Below, piece after piece: positions 62,497-64,000 of a DNA stretch of 64,000 bases. The notes under the pieces were generated by a model, which saw only the letters and a list, made by a program, of their open reading frames with translations, was not told the DNA's origin and made no database searches. Location of the stretch: positions 42,583,934 to 42,647,933 of the forward strand of contig OX104127.1 of the NCBI GenBank assembly GCA_944470555.2, read 5' to 3'. The translations under genes and the position numbers were made by a program. Origin of the DNA: Heterobilharzia americana (taxonomy: Eukaryota; Platyhelminthes; Trematoda; Strigeidida; Schistosomatidae). How positions within the stretch are numbered: the first letter of the stretch is position 1; each line of letters opens with the position of its first letter.

Positions 62497-64000
62497 TTAT
62501 TATTATCATTATTAATATTTATTCCTTGGGTTCCTGATAAAACAAAGGGCTTCACTAGCACGTCTCCAGTACACTCCACTCCACTCAACTACCTTCTCTC
62601 AAATCTTCTCAACCTCGTTCCACCCCACAACCGCTCATTTCTTCCTCACACCACACCATCTCATTCATCTCACCCTCACCACGAATGACCAACTCGTCAT
62701 TTCCCATCTGGGTTCCACTCGAGAGACTGGCTTGACACGTGATGTCACTAGTCGGCCTTCTCAGTGTATGCCCAATCAAATCCTATCCAATCCATCTCCA
62801 CTTCCTTCCAGTGCATATTCCCTGAGTGATGGGTTCTTGCCTCATTGGTTCGTTGTGAGCCAGCCAGCCAGCCAGCCAACCAGACTTCCTCCTTGCTAAT
62901 TCTCACTATTCTGGCAATCTGAGCTTCAGTAATGAGACAGTGTAGGCACTTGTTCATGAATGTCTGTGGTTTGTTGGAAATGCCCTTCGTAACGCCCCAA
63001 CTCTCTCAACCATCACATAGAATCACTGACTTACTTCACTCAATTGGTGTTGAAAATGGGGATGTTATTCACACTTTGTGCTGAATGGAGTGGAGTGGAG
63101 GAGATCTCCACACTGGTTTCAGGTGAATGCATGAAGGCCTGTCTTGCTGTATTTCCTATGCTGGCTTGCTTTGACATCCTCGTCTGTGCGTGTGTTGCCT
63201 GTAGTTGAAACAGTGCTGCCTAGATGGGTGTTGGTGAAGGAGGCTACTTCCTTTGAGTTTCTCCTATTGATGGTGATTGGTGCTTGTTGTTGCTGATGAT
63301 GTTGTTGGTTGAGTATCTTCACCACCTCCGTCTTCTCTACGTTGACGTGAAGGAAGTCCCATCTTCGCTGCCCTACCTCATCTCTTCTGTCAACTTGTTA
63401 GTTTTCACCTGTAGATCTTCGACTTTATGCTACACGACTCTAGACATAAATCATCATGGTTGGTGAAATCCAAATTTTCTAGGTTCTTTTCCCCGTTCCA
63501 GTCAGTGTATCCCCTCTTCTCACAGCTCCTCACTGTTTGTTGCATGATCCAGTCCAGTTGATCATAATCAGGAATATCATGGGTGATAGTAGGCAGCCTT
63601 GTCTTACTCCTGTCTTCACTTCGGAGGCATCACTGATGTCCCCATTTTGAATTACTTGGCATGTGTCGTCTTCATATAATTGTTGAATGAGATTGATAAA
63701 GGTTTATGGCACTAAAACCGTAGTGTTGAAGCAACAGCTACCAAATAACTTCTCAGTCGACGCTGTCATGGGTCTTTTCAAAGTCGATGAACTTGAGGTA
63801 GAGTTGACTGCCATTCTATACTGTGTTCTATGATGCTGCGTAGTCTAGCGTTGCAATCTGGTCTGCACGTGATTTGTACTTCGTGAATCCAGCCAGCCTG
63901 TTCTGGTAGTAGTTTTAATTCCGGCGCATCCTTCAGTCTCTCTGGGATGATGCAGAAAAATATTTTGCTTGGGGTGGACAGGAGCATGGAAGTGGTACCA
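62497..64000 (-). mobile_element. Non-LTR family B copy, runs off the window
   Basis: Starts attattaatatttattcctt and carries the family's 3' blocks, short CCAG (4 units) and CTCCA runs, the NSKEVASFTNTHLGSTVSTT block and the RT region near 63540-63600. The far end codes LEYxxIPERLKDAPELKLLP-like text and continues beyond base 64000. Confidence 0.8.

Overview
This is an animal nuclear genome window. It is almost certainly from a blood fluke (Schistosoma or a close relative). The grounds are AT-rich, intron-dominated DNA with GT-AG introns of 0.15 to 22.7 kb, SMα-like hammerhead-ribozyme retroposons, Penelope-like and non-LTR retrotransposon wreckage, and two conserved metazoan genes with flatworm-style low-complexity insertions. 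The species was not resolved.

Two protein genes are supported, lying tail to tail. (1) The 3' half of an ABCF1 (ABC50) orthologue runs on the + strand from 368 to 18322. Seven coding exons join in phase to 440 residues. They cover the end of the first ATPase domain, the linker and the whole second ATPase domain; upstream exons lie left of the window. (2) A complete NK-2 class homeobox gene runs on the - strand from 52712 down to 25180. Three coding exons join in phase to 585 residues, and the homeodomain (with Tyr54) is split by intron 2. Its first exon lies about 22.7 kb upstream of the second.

The rest is repeats. In ABCF1 introns (601-18131) the main occupants are palindromic, tRNA-headed retroposons with hammerhead ribozymes at both ends. 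There are also non-LTR and Penelope-like fragments, a MITE and a hairpin. The intergenic part 18323-25179 holds two MITEs and a degenerate EN-RT non-LTR element (about 20540-23490, - strand). The large NK-2 intron (29848-52522) is filled by a second non-LTR family with TTATTA tails, several copies having clear target site duplications. It also holds degenerate SMα-like and tRNA-headed retroposons and large microsatellites. Right of 52712 are the NK-2 upstream region, a Penelope-like remnant, more copies of the second non-LTR family and SMα-like copies.

The most unusual signal is a set of foldback retroposons of about 540-630 bp. Each is an inverted duplication of a tRNA-headed SINE, so each end carries a hammerhead core on opposite strands. 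At least four copies are bounded by a direct repeat of 12-17 bp (two exact, two with one mismatch), so the whole palindrome inserted as one unit. One copy inserted inside the polypyrimidine tract of ABCF1 intron 2, and its target duplication rebuilt the splice acceptor.
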